Origin: Rhizobium tibeticum
GTDB lineage: Bacteria; Pseudomonadota; Alphaproteobacteria; Rhizobiales; Rhizobiaceae
NCBI RefSeq assembly: GCF_900110205.1
Contig: NZ_FOCV01000022.1
Span: forward strand, 56,486 to 120,485
Direction: 5' to 3'
Length of the DNA stretch: 64,000 nt
Made by a program: the position numbers and the translations under genes. A model generated the notes under the pieces. The model was not told the origin of the DNA. It made no database searches and saw only the letters and a list, made by a program, of their open reading frames with translations. Shown here piece after piece: positions 26,198-34,406 of the stretch. The number at the start of each line of letters is the position of its first letter. Within the stretch, counting starts at the first letter, position 1.

Positions 26198-26905
26198 TCA
26201 TTCCCGCGGGCGCACCGGAGCCATCGACAGGGACTGTGAATAGGCCTGTGGTGAGCGGTTCCCAGGCATGTTTTCATCGAGAATGAGTGTTTTGACATCG
26301 CCTGAACGGATGTCCAAGGCGACCACTCGATCCAGCTGGTCGACCTGCCAAACAGCGTAGCCAAGGTCAGCCGAATAGCCGCAGTCGCATCCGCATTTGT
26401 CGCCGACGATCCTACGCGCGGTTGCTGGTATAAACATGATCTTCGGTTTGGGCAATTTGTAGCAATGGCCCTCAAAGGCATATCCATAAATTACGCCGAT
26501 ACTTTTGATGTACTTCTCTCCGTCAGCACAGCAGAGCTTCGAAAGTCCGTTGACTTCGATAGGAAGTGTACGAAACGAGTTGCCATCGTATATTGCAAGC
26601 GTAAGGTGATTTAGGACTTCATCGTATAAAAACCCCATCTCTTTTATTAGATATTCTAACAATTCGTCTAATAATTCGTCCGGGAAGGGGAACGGAAAAA
26701 TTCCGCCTCGAGATCTGTATTCATCATTCCCCTCTTCGGCGGCCTTAACCTTTGCTAATATTTTTTCGCGGTCTTCTTTGGCTTTCGGTCGTGCCAGAGC
26801 TGGTCGACCGTAAAGCCGGACCTCGCCCGGATTGAAGGTCTCATAAACTGGCTTGTCGAGATCTTCCGGCTCTTTACCCACACCTGGATATTCACAGCAG
26901 CTCAT
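26198..26905 (-). CDS. AT-rich, Cys-containing protein of unknown family in the YcaO-TfuA operon
   Basis: 235 aa, soluble, no signal peptide. It begins MSCCEYPGVG, has an acidic helical middle (FPDELLDELLEYLIKEMG), then LCCADGEKY, GHCYKLPKP and KCGCDCGYSADLGYAVW, for eight cysteines in all, several paired, ending in a Pro/Ser/Arg tail. AAAGGA precedes the ATG at 26905, 18 bases after the zincin gene, so it is co-transcribed. The segment 26440-26780 is clearly more AT-rich than its surroundings, a sign of foreign origin. No family recognised. As the only non-enzyme of the operon it is a candidate substrate, carrier or self-protection protein; that is inference. Confidence 0.75.
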   Translation of the reverse strand: MSCCEYPGVGKEPEDLDKPVYETFNPGEVRLYGRPALARPKAKEDREKILAKVKAAEEGNDEYRSRGGIFPFPFPDELLDELLEYLIKEMGFLYDEVLNHLTLAIYDGNSFRTLPIEVNGLSKLCCADGEKYIKSIGVIYGYAFEGHCYKLPKPKIMFIPATARRIVGDKCGCDCGYSADLGYAVWQVDQLDRVVALDIRSGDVKTLILDENMPGNRSPQAYSQSLSMAPVRPRE

Positions 26906-26923
26906 GGTCCCGATCCTTTCGCG

Positions 26924-28108
26924 TCAGTTTGATCTAGTGATTTCACGCCATGCAAAATTCTCTTCCAGTCGCTCTGCAGCCACGCCCTCCGCTGCAGCGA
27001 CGATTGCTTGCGCCGCTCGGCTGAACGTCAATGCTGGCGAGTCAAGCGTCTCCAATGAAGCCCCTAGGGCGCGGCCAATGTCATCGCGTGCCTTCTCCAG
27101 CGCTAATTTGAATAGCAGCGGCCGAGCGCGGAAGCATTCGGCCGTCAGCGTTCTGAACCGATCGAACTCATCGAGCGTCAGTTCTCTGAGATCGACATCC
27201 AAGAGGCGTGGGGTGGCACACCCCTGCGAGACGAGATTGCGATGATAGAGCTCGACAATACTGTCGAAGACCGCGCCGATGAAGGGCAGCGCCCGGTCGT
27301 GCGGTTCGCGTGTGACTTCCGACATGCGCCTGAAGTTGGTCGCCAGGCGTATCTGGGTTTCGGGACTGGTTTCTGCGAAGCGGTTGAGTTCGTTGTAGAG
27401 CAGCAGATTTCCCCTTGTCCGGCGTAACAGGCGGTCGACGGCGGAGTCGAAATGGAGGAAGGAGATCAGCGACACGCAATCGGAAAATCCTTCCGAGAAG
27501 GGAAAGAAATCGCTTTCGCGCGACGCGCCAAGGGGAACGCCCATCTCAGAGAAGATGATGAGATGGCCGAGTTCGTGGGCGATCGCGTCGAAATTCAGAG
27601 CGTAAGGTCTTGGTGAGCCGCCGGCATGCGAGCAACCAAGCTCGAGAAAGCCATAGCCTGCCTGGGCATTGTCCCATTCGACGAAAGGGACGATCTCCAG
27701 TCTGGGGATCGTGCCATCGAAGAACCAGCGGATCGGGTGACCAATGTAGCTCTGCCAGATGTCGAGCACACGGTGGATGCAGGCATAGGCATGCACGCCA
27801 AGATAGGGTCGCGATCGCGGGTCGAGGCCGTCGAAATGACGGTCGGGTCCTGCCTGGACCGGCGGACGGCGGATGCCCTCAAAGGGCGGCAGGCGCGACA
27901 TGCCGTAGGGCCGCTTGCTGTAGAGCGGATCAGCCACATACATCAGCGCATCGCTCGGTCCTTCATTGATCTGATCGGGAAGAATTGAAAGCCAGACGCG
28001 ATCTGGTTGCTCATAGCCCGGGATGAAGGGAGGCTGAGGAAAAATCCAGAATCGTGTTCCTGTGCCGGCCTCTGCAGGGGCAAGCGCAACATCCGGGTAC
28101 AAATCCAT
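26924..28108 (-). CDS. Cytoplasmic HELGH zincin-like metallopeptidase
   Basis: 394 aa. Zinc motif HELGH at 178-182 in a hydrophobic helix (AIAHELGHLIIFSEMG), with a likely third ligand in FSEGFSD (Glu206, Asp210). The E-x-x-x-D pattern is that of gluzincins such as thermolysin (NExxSD). There is no signal peptide or pro-region, so it should work in the cytosol. GAGG lies 5 bases before the ATG at 28108. It is the fourth gene of the YcaO-TfuA operon; removal of a leader from a modified substrate is the natural guess, but it could equally be a structural, non-proteolytic relative. Confidence 0.8.
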   Translation of the reverse strand: MDLYPDVALAPAEAGTGTRFWIFPQPPFIPGYEQPDRVWLSILPDQINEGPSDALMYVADPLYSKRPYGMSRLPPFEGIRRPPVQAGPDRHFDGLDPRSRPYLGVHAYACIHRVLDIWQSYIGHPIRWFFDGTIPRLEIVPFVEWDNAQAGYGFLELGCSHAGGSPRPYALNFDAIAHELGHLIIFSEMGVPLGASRESDFFPFSEGFSDCVSLISFLHFDSAVDRLLRRTRGNLLLYNELNRFAETSPETQIRLATNFRRMSEVTREPHDRALPFIGAVFDSIVELYHRNLVSQGCATPRLLDVDLRELTLDEFDRFRTLTAECFRARPLLFKLALEKARDDIGRALGASLETLDSPALTFSRAAQAIVAAAEGVAAERLEENFAWREITRSN

Positions 28109-28148
28109 GTTGGCCTCGCCCCACAGGTCGAAACAACTTTACGTTTTA

Positions 28149-28904
28149 TTAGTATGTATTAATTAAGTGTATGTCAATATTGGCTGCTTCGAGATCGCGA
28201 ATGAAAGTATTCGTTGCAACCCAGGTGTTAATCGGGCGGCGACCGCCAAATTCCGTCGCCAATTGAGGCGCGAGTTTCAGTGCCAGTGATGCGTCAAGGC
28301 CCTTCTGCCGAATAAGCTGATGACGCAATCTACTGATTTCTTCCCGCCGCCAACCTTCTGCGCGAAGTATCCCATCAAACGATCGGTCGCGAAAATTCAT
28401 TCGCCGCGCGGTTGCGGATAGACTATCGCGTTGAGCGGTGCTTATGTGGCCGAGCCGCTTCAGACTGGCAAACGTCCTTTGAAGATCGATTAGGGCGTCT
28501 GTCACGGGTGGGAAGCCAAGTTCGGCCGGTCCCGATTGGACGGCGACGGCATCGTCCGGGGCCAGTATCCAGCGCCTGTAATACCGGAAGACCAGCCCGA
28601 CGCCGATCATACCGTATGGACCCAGTTCCGCTGCCCGGAGCGCTCCCATGCTTGCGGCTCCGATCACCACGATCCCCTGGGCCAGCGCCCACAGGATTTC
28701 CTTATGCCGGACAGACGGGCGATCTTCGAACTGTCCATCGATGATGACCATCGCTTTGGGGCGAAAAGCATGGGCGGCAAGCAGTATGTCGCCCTGTGCG
28801 ACCGGTTGAAGGTAGATTGCGTCGAGCGCAACTTGGGCTTCCGACAGTCGCAGCGTCGGGCCTAGAAAAACCAGTATCGGACCTGCTTGATCGGTAGCGC
28901 TCAT
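28149..28904 (-). CDS. tfuA: TfuA-like protein, YcaO partner
   Basis: 251 aa. It has the TfuA start (ILVFLGPTLRLSEA), DILLAAHAFRPKAMVIIDGQF, SVRHKEILWALAQGIVVIGAASMGALRAAEL and YGMIGVGLVFRYY, the conserved core of the family named after trifolitoxin production in Rhizobium. TfuA works with YcaO proteins in backbone thioamide formation, thought to help deliver sulfur. TAGGAG is 7 bases before the ATG at 28904. The gene begins 9 bases after the YcaO stop. The last codons and the following 40 bases are AT-rich. Confidence 0.92.
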   Translation of the reverse strand: MSATDQAGPILVFLGPTLRLSEAQVALDAIYLQPVAQGDILLAAHAFRPKAMVIIDGQFEDRPSVRHKEILWALAQGIVVIGAASMGALRAAELGPYGMIGVGLVFRYYRRWILAPDDAVAVQSGPAELGFPPVTDALIDLQRTFASLKRLGHISTAQRDSLSATARRMNFRDRSFDGILRAEGWRREEISRLRHQLIRQKGLDASLALKLAPQLATEFGGRRPINTWVATNTFIRDLEAANIDIHLINTY

Positions 28905-28913
28905 CCTGATCTC

Positions 28914-30128
28914 CTAGCGCATGATGGAAAAGGGGCGGCTGCGCGGCATCAAGATCCTGACGCAGCGAACAGGACCGTCGGAATTCGAACCCAGCAGAAT
29001 TGCAAGAACAGGCCCAAGCGCGGCATCTGTGACATAGTCTAGCAGTTCCTGGAGGGTGGAAACCGACCGGATTTCTGCGACGGGCGTGAAAGACACCGGT
29101 TCGAGAATGAGTTGGCGCGCCTTTGCAATGACGCCGTCAACACGCTTGTGATAATGCCCCGCCGTCTGGTCGTCACGGGCGCCTGATATGGCTCCTGCTC
29201 GGGTCGCCAAAGCCTCAAGCAAGGCATTTTCCGCCGCCTGGTGGAGGTTTTGCCCGGCGCAATAACCTTCTGTCGGCAGTGCAAGAGCGGGATGCCCGGC
29301 GCCAATTTCGATCGACTGGCACCAGACGACGGCAATTCCGGTCGGGGAGGGGGCAAGCCAGAACCCGACCGATATAGAGTGTTCTGCGAGAAGTCCGATC
29401 CGGCGATTGACAGCCGCACCAAGGCTCTCGGGAGCAAGTCGGTGTCTGTCGAAGAAGCCGTGTGTGGAGAACGCTCTGGCAATCGCATCGCGCTCTATGC
29501 ACTCGAAGAGCGCGTGCGCTGCCGCTTGATGCCATGTTGAATGGCACGCGAGGCCGGTGGTGTTGCGAAGGAACAGCCCATCGAAGTCCGGTGGCGGATC
29601 GGTGTAGCGTGTATGCACGAGTTCGAGAGGAACCATCTGCCTCGATCCGGAGCGAAGGTCATGGGCTGCAATCCAGAGCGTTGGTGTTTGCCGCCAAGCA
29701 GCGTTTGTGCTGTTGACAAGCTGAGTGTCGAACAGTCCCTCTGGGATGGCGAGCTCATCCGCACTTGCAAGAACGGCGCTCTTGGCAGGAAGCAGCTCGG
29801 CGTAGTAGCGCTCAAGCGCCTCCATGATCGCTCCGATCGCGGCATGTTGGATGGATCGACCTCGGCCAAGGGAGGTCACTTCTGAAAGGGCATTTGGGCG
29901 GATGGTTTGAACCGCCGGAAGCGTCAATCGGTCGAGGCCGGTGAGGTCCGCGATGCGTGTTATGCCCGCGTGCCTGCACATAGGCAGGAGCCCGCGCAAG
30001 TAGATGCCGGGATCGTCCTCCGCCTCCCGGGCAAGCGGTGAGGAGAGGTGGACGGTGACCTCTTCCGCAAACGCGCCGAGGAGTTCGTTATCTGAAGTGC
30101 CGTCAGTGGGCTCACCGGTCGACGACAA
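28914..30128 (-). CDS. YcaO-domain ATP-dependent peptide/protein modification enzyme
   Basis: 404 aa from the TTG at 30128, chosen because GAGGA sits 8 bases upstream; the frame is open to 30368 but that part is out of frame within the preceding gene. The three YcaO ATP/Mg blocks are visible: a Gly/Ser region with EALERYYAE (about 88-111), ALFECIERDA (206-215) and ALLEALATRAGAISGARDD (302-320). The C-terminus ends PFSIMR and lacks the PxPxP tail of azoline-forming YcaOs. With TfuA next to it and no E1-like/Ocin-ThiF partner in the window, thioamidation is more likely than azoline formation. It overlaps the upstream gene by 17 bases, so translation is probably coupled. Confidence 0.93.
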   Translation of the reverse strand: MSSTGEPTDGTSDNELLGAFAEEVTVHLSSPLAREAEDDPGIYLRGLLPMCRHAGITRIADLTGLDRLTLPAVQTIRPNALSEVTSLGRGRSIQHAAIGAIMEALERYYAELLPAKSAVLASADELAIPEGLFDTQLVNSTNAAWRQTPTLWIAAHDLRSGSRQMVPLELVHTRYTDPPPDFDGLFLRNTTGLACHSTWHQAAAHALFECIERDAIARAFSTHGFFDRHRLAPESLGAAVNRRIGLLAEHSISVGFWLAPSPTGIAVVWCQSIEIGAGHPALALPTEGYCAGQNLHQAAENALLEALATRAGAISGARDDQTAGHYHKRVDGVIAKARQLILEPVSFTPVAEIRSVSTLQELLDYVTDAALGPVLAILLGSNSDGPVRCVRILMPRSRPFSIMR

Positions 30129-33100
30129 GGCCAAGGTCCTCGATCGACTGGTTGATTTTCTGCTGGAGTGCGACCGCACCCTGCGTCTGGGCAGTCTCTG
30201 CGGCAACCCGCAGATCCTCGATGACAAGATTTCGCATCGCGCCGGCGCGGGCACGCAGCATGGCGCGAACCCGGTACAGCTCGGCAAGCCAATAGGCGTG
30301 ACCCGTTTCTCGTGCTTTGAGGATCGCCTGGCTGGCAACCTCGATGGCGCGATCGACCTTGTCGTCAAGGCCCAGCATTGCGGCCTGCATCGATAGATAG
30401 ATCGGCAGGTCGATCACCGCGCCGAGTTCCGCAAGAAGATCAAACCCCTTGCAGAACCTTTCGTAGCCCCCCTCAAGGTTTCCAAGGTGGGCCTCGGCCC
30501 AGCCGCCGAAAAGAAGCGAAAGTCCAGCCAAAGACTGCATTTCGTGTTGTCTCGCAAATTCAGACATCTCTTCCGCAACGGTTGTCAAGCGTTTGTAATC
30601 ATTGCGATAGAAGGCAGAGACGGCTTCCGTGTCGAGAGAGTGTGCCTTGCTCGGCAGGTGGGAAATCTCGTTCACGAACCGGATCATGTCCTGAAGTGCA
30701 TGATCCGATTCATGCGTCTGGCCTGTCAGCCACAGCGAGAGTGCCAGTTGGCCCAGTCCACAGACACGTGCATCGTGACCGCCGTAAATTGTGCGTGCTT
30801 CCGTCGCCCTTTGTGTGTCGTAAAGCGCCAGCCCTTCTCGGATTGCACTCTGCGTTTCTCGGTGACGTCCAAGGTTGAAGTCGATTGCCCAGACGCAATG
30901 CTTCATCTGCAAGCGTATTTCAGGATCTTGGATGCCTGCCAACATGACCTGCACTTCCATTGCGCGCTCATGCATCGTCAGAAAATCGGCTCCCGTCAGC
31001 CACCAACCCCAGTAGATCGGAAACCATTGCGACTTCTCTTCAAGCGGCAGGCGATTGGCGATCTCCACCCCGTCTTCGTAGAGCTTTCGCGCCGGCGGCG
31101 AATTCAAGCCGACCGCCCCGGTGAGCACTGGTCCCAGCGCGGTTACAGCTGTTAGACGAAGTCGATCAACCCGGTCGACCACCTCCAGACTGTCGCAGAT
31201 TGAGAGGGCATGTTCGAGATGGTGGCGGGCTTCGACCAAAGCGGAACGACGCGCAGCCTCCTGGCCGGCCCTGATGAACAGTTGCGCGGCCGTTTCCTTG
31301 AGACCGGCACGCTCCGCATGCTCGGCACGGGAACCGACATCGATCCACGGTGCAATTGTGGGGTCTTCGCTAACAGCGTCGAAGAGGCGCCGATGAAGGG
31401 CTTGGCTCTGCCGCCGCAGCAACAGCTTGTAGATTGTCTCGTGGATCAATGCGTGGCGAAAACCATAGGTAATGGTTCCGCCAGCTCGCACATGTGTTAC
31501 GAAACCCGTATCGCACAGCGTATCTGCCGCGTTCGCCAGCGCCTTCTTGCCATAATCCGGGAGCAGCCTTTGAAGGAGCGGCAAGGTGAAGCGGGAACCG
31601 GCAACGGCACCGGCGCGTGCCACATCCCGGATGGGGCCAAGTTGACCGAGCCGCGCTTCGAGAATCTCTTCAAATGCCGAAATATGGGTTGTCGATGCCG
31701 TCTCCGGCATCGTGACATTGTCGGCGATCTTGGTGTCGGATACCCACTGGCATATCTGCTCGATAAAGAGCGGCACGCCGCCAGATATTCGCTCCGTTAC
31801 CTCAACCAGCTCTGAAAACTCGGCTTGTCGGTGCTGCGGCCAGTTGCTCTCGATCGCCCGCCTCGTTTCGTCCGGATCGAGAGGTTGCAGAGACAGTCGA
31901 GATGGATTGGCGTCATCAGACCATTCCGTCGTCGGCTCCGGACGTGTGGTCGCGATGAGAAGAAACGGAAGCCGCGAGATGACGCGGGCCGCCTCCACCA
32001 GAAACTCCCGCGAGGTCGGATCAATCCAATGAATGTCCTCGACGACCATAAGGACCGGCCCGCTTTCGCATAAAGCCTGCAGGGCCCGTGGAATTGCTTG
32101 TCGCGCTCGCTCCCGTATGAGTTTGGGATTGCTGCCTGCGAGATTTTCACTACGCCCTTCGGCACCGAGGAGATGGGCAAAGATCTCGATGATGTCGTCT
32201 TCCCGTATGCCGTGGCGCCGGAAGCGGGCGGCGACCGTAGCTGCCCTCAATTTCGACTGTCCGCCCGTTTCGGGCATGCCGGTGAGGCTGTTGACCAAGG
32301 GGTGGAGCGTCGAATGGAAGCCACCAGGAACGCACTGGAAGAAGAAGGATTTCGATCGCTCCGCGCGCGTCAGTCTGCGGAACTCATGCAGGAGACGCGA
32401 TTTTCCGATCCCAGCCTCTCCCTCGACGACGACCGTCTGTCCATTCCCGGCCACGACGCTTTTCCACGCTTTCGAAAGTGCCTCCAGCTCGGCTGTGCGA
32501 CCCACAAAGGGGCTGCCGAGTCTCCCAAATGCATAGAATCTGTCCACTTCATTTTTGTGGCCAAGCGCGCGCCATGCCCTTTGCGGTCCCTCGAATCCCT
32601 TCAGCTTCCAGATGCCCTCGAACGAAAACGCGTGCGAGCGCCCCGCCAACCTGCAGGTTTCGTCTGACACGAAGACGGTGTTGGGAGCAGCGACTGTCTC
32701 GAGACGCGTGGCGAGAGCAAGCGCCACGCCGACAACCGGCTCATGGCTCCAGCTTTGTTCTTGAAATCCCTGAACGAGCGCAACGGAGGTGGCGATGCCG
32801 ACGCGTACCTGCAGATCGGCACGACCGGCGGCCTCGCCAACGTGCCTGCAGGTTTCAATGATTTGCAGGCCTGCACGAATAGCAAGGGAAGCGGCATCCC
32901 GTGCTCCGAGATCGATCGGAAACAGCGCGAGGCCGCCGTCACCGGCCTCCACTCGAAGCACGCCTGAATGCCCTACGATTGATTTGTTCGCGGCTGCCTG
33001 AAACGCCGATATCAGTTCGCGGTAGTCTTCCAGGTCCATGCGGTGGAAGAGTTCGGTTGAATCGACCAGATCGTAGCAAAGTGCGGTAACGATCCGGCGC

Positions 33101-33180
33101 TCGATCGCACCGGTCTGGGCTTTCCTCCAGCCGCTCTTGACCGGTGGTTTCCTGGCGCCATTCGGATCGTTGTCCTGCAT
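30112..33180 (-). CDS. Class III cyclase-like / AAA ATPase / TPR regulatory protein
   Basis: 1022 aa, soluble. Residues about 27-175 are a class III nucleotide cyclase domain with both metal Asp positions (Asp37 in CYDLVDST, Asp81 in GDGGLALF) and the Arg159, but the catalytic Asn of the NLAAR motif is Ala (VALALATRLE). A STAND-like ATPase follows (FVGRTAELEAL, Walker A 254-261 GEAGIGKS, Walker B VLMVVEDIHWID), then about 450 residues of TPR-like helices. GGGGAAG precedes the ATG at 33180. It is the first gene of the operon and overlaps ycaO. It is probably a signal-responsive ATPase; cyclase activity is doubtful. Confidence 0.88.
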   Translation of the reverse strand: MQDNDPNGARKPPVKSGWRKAQTGAIERRIVTALCYDLVDSTELFHRMDLEDYRELISAFQAAANKSIVGHSGVLRVEAGDGGLALFPIDLGARDAASLAIRAGLQIIETCRHVGEAAGRADLQVRVGIATSVALVQGFQEQSWSHEPVVGVALALATRLETVAAPNTVFVSDETCRLAGRSHAFSFEGIWKLKGFEGPQRAWRALGHKNEVDRFYAFGRLGSPFVGRTAELEALSKAWKSVVAGNGQTVVVEGEAGIGKSRLLHEFRRLTRAERSKSFFFQCVPGGFHSTLHPLVNSLTGMPETGGQSKLRAATVAARFRRHGIREDDIIEIFAHLLGAEGRSENLAGSNPKLIRERARQAIPRALQALCESGPVLMVVEDIHWIDPTSREFLVEAARVISRLPFLLIATTRPEPTTEWSDDANPSRLSLQPLDPDETRRAIESNWPQHRQAEFSELVEVTERISGGVPLFIEQICQWVSDTKIADNVTMPETASTTHISAFEEILEARLGQLGPIRDVARAGAVAGSRFTLPLLQRLLPDYGKKALANAADTLCDTGFVTHVRAGGTITYGFRHALIHETIYKLLLRRQSQALHRRLFDAVSEDPTIAPWIDVGSRAEHAERAGLKETAAQLFIRAGQEAARRSALVEARHHLEHALSICDSLEVVDRVDRLRLTAVTALGPVLTGAVGLNSPPARKLYEDGVEIANRLPLEEKSQWFPIYWGWWLTGADFLTMHERAMEVQVMLAGIQDPEIRLQMKHCVWAIDFNLGRHRETQSAIREGLALYDTQRATEARTIYGGHDARVCGLGQLALSLWLTGQTHESDHALQDMIRFVNEISHLPSKAHSLDTEAVSAFYRNDYKRLTTVAEEMSEFARQHEMQSLAGLSLLFGGWAEAHLGNLEGGYERFCKGFDLLAELGAVIDLPIYLSMQAAMLGLDDKVDRAIEVASQAILKARETGHAYWLAELYRVRAMLRARAGAMRNLVIEDLRVAAETAQTQGAVALQQKINQSIEDLGLVVDR

Positions 33181-33391
33181 CGCGCTTCCCCTTGGCCGCT
33201 AGCCCAAAGCTGACGTGCCCGTAAGGCTAACACATTCTTAACGCGTTGCGAGGCTATCGTTGTATTGACGCCCTATGGCATTGGTAGGGGAGCCACGGTG
33301 TCGCACGCTGGGGTAGGTCTCCTCTCAGGCGTTGCTGCGGGACCCAATTCAAGGCAGATTGCGTGCTCGTCGCCCGCGCGGAGGCTAGCCA

Positions 33392-33979
33392 TTGCTCGAA
33401 AAGCTGATCGGTGAATACGGCGTCCTGGCCGTTTTTCTTGGCGCTGCTGTTGAAGGCGAAACGGCAGCATTTCTGGGTGGGATCTTCGCCCATCGGCAAC
33501 TCATTCCATACTGGCAGGTCGCGTTGGCTGCATGTCTGGGATCGTTTGCTGCAGACCAGTTCTTTTTTCTATCGGGTCGATACGCCACGAAGTGGTCCTA
33601 TGTTCAGAAACGGCTCGCATCGGAACCGATTGCGCGGGTGACGCGATTGCTCGAAGCGCATCCGACCGGCTTCATTCTAGCGTTTCGCTTCATTTATGGC
33701 ATCCGAACGATCAGCCCCGTTGCGATCGGCATCTCGAGCATCTCGACGCGCAGGTTTGTCATACTCAATGCGATTGCCGCGCTGATTTGGGGTATCCTGA
33801 TAACTGCGATTGGATTCGTGGCCGGAGGTGCGGTTGAAGAATTGCTCGGGCGGCTGCAGCTTCACCTGCATTTGCTGATTGCGCTGGCTGTTGTCGCCAT
33901 CCTTGTTCCGGTCAGTGCCTATGCCTTCAGGCGAGAAATGGGGAGACGGACAGCTCGCCTGGGCAGGCGAGCAGCATGA
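33392..33979 (+). CDS. DedA family membrane protein
   Basis: 195 aa with four to five membrane segments. The N-terminal GVLAVFLGAAVEGETAAFLGG, the re-entrant part with LGSFAADQFFFLSGRY, and FRFIYGIRTISPVAIGIS are the conserved DedA/SNARE-associated motifs (Glu and Arg needed for lipid-scramblase or transport activity). The TTG start at 33392 has GGAGG 8 bases upstream. DedA proteins support membrane lipid recycling and proton-motive-force homeostasis. It diverges from the YcaO operon across 211 bases and is apparently monocistronic. Confidence 0.88.
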   Translation: MLEKLIGEYGVLAVFLGAAVEGETAAFLGGIFAHRQLIPYWQVALAACLGSFAADQFFFLSGRYATKWSYVQKRLASEPIARVTRLLEAHPTGFILAFRFIYGIRTISPVAIGISSISTRRFVILNAIAALIWGILITAIGFVAGGAVEELLGRLQLHLHLLIALAVVAILVPVSAYAFRREMGRRTARLGRRAA

Positions 33980-34406
33980 TGGCATGGCCAACGCCAATGC
34001 GACTGTCGTGGACACGGGCGAACGGGCGTCACTTTCTACGTGAGTGACCGATGGTCGTGAATCGATCGGATCGGCTTGAACTCGGATTCGAGTGAACCGA
34101 TTTGCAAATCGATTTTATATTTCCTCGGTCGCTCTCTGGTGCCGATATGCGCCTCACAAGCCGTTTGAGGCGCTACTTTCAAGGAACGGTTCCGACCTTT
34201 CGCCGTCCTTGCCAGAACCGGGCCGCAGCCGAGATCGAGGTGAAGGGCGGAGCGAGCTCAAATGTCGCAGGCGGGCGAACCAAATCCACTGGTTCTGGCG
34301 ATCTTGAAGAACCCAAAGAAACATTTATTGCGACTAGCTGGAAGCTGGCGTTCTGTGGGAAAATGCCTATGTTTCGCATAGTTTTGAAATAGTAAGGTCC
34401 CCATTT
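33980..34406. other. Intergenic region, no gene recognised
   Basis: About 430 bases between the DedA and CorC/HlyC-type genes. A 96-codon open frame at 34102-34392 has no ribosome site and looks non-protein-like. AT content rises near 34090-34130 and 34320-34400, consistent with a promoter for the downstream gene. Confidence 0.35.

Noticed and set aside
33181..33391. Search for a precursor peptide upstream of the YcaO operon
   Set aside because: No short minus-strand frame with a ribosome site was found; frames here are shadows of the DedA gene.
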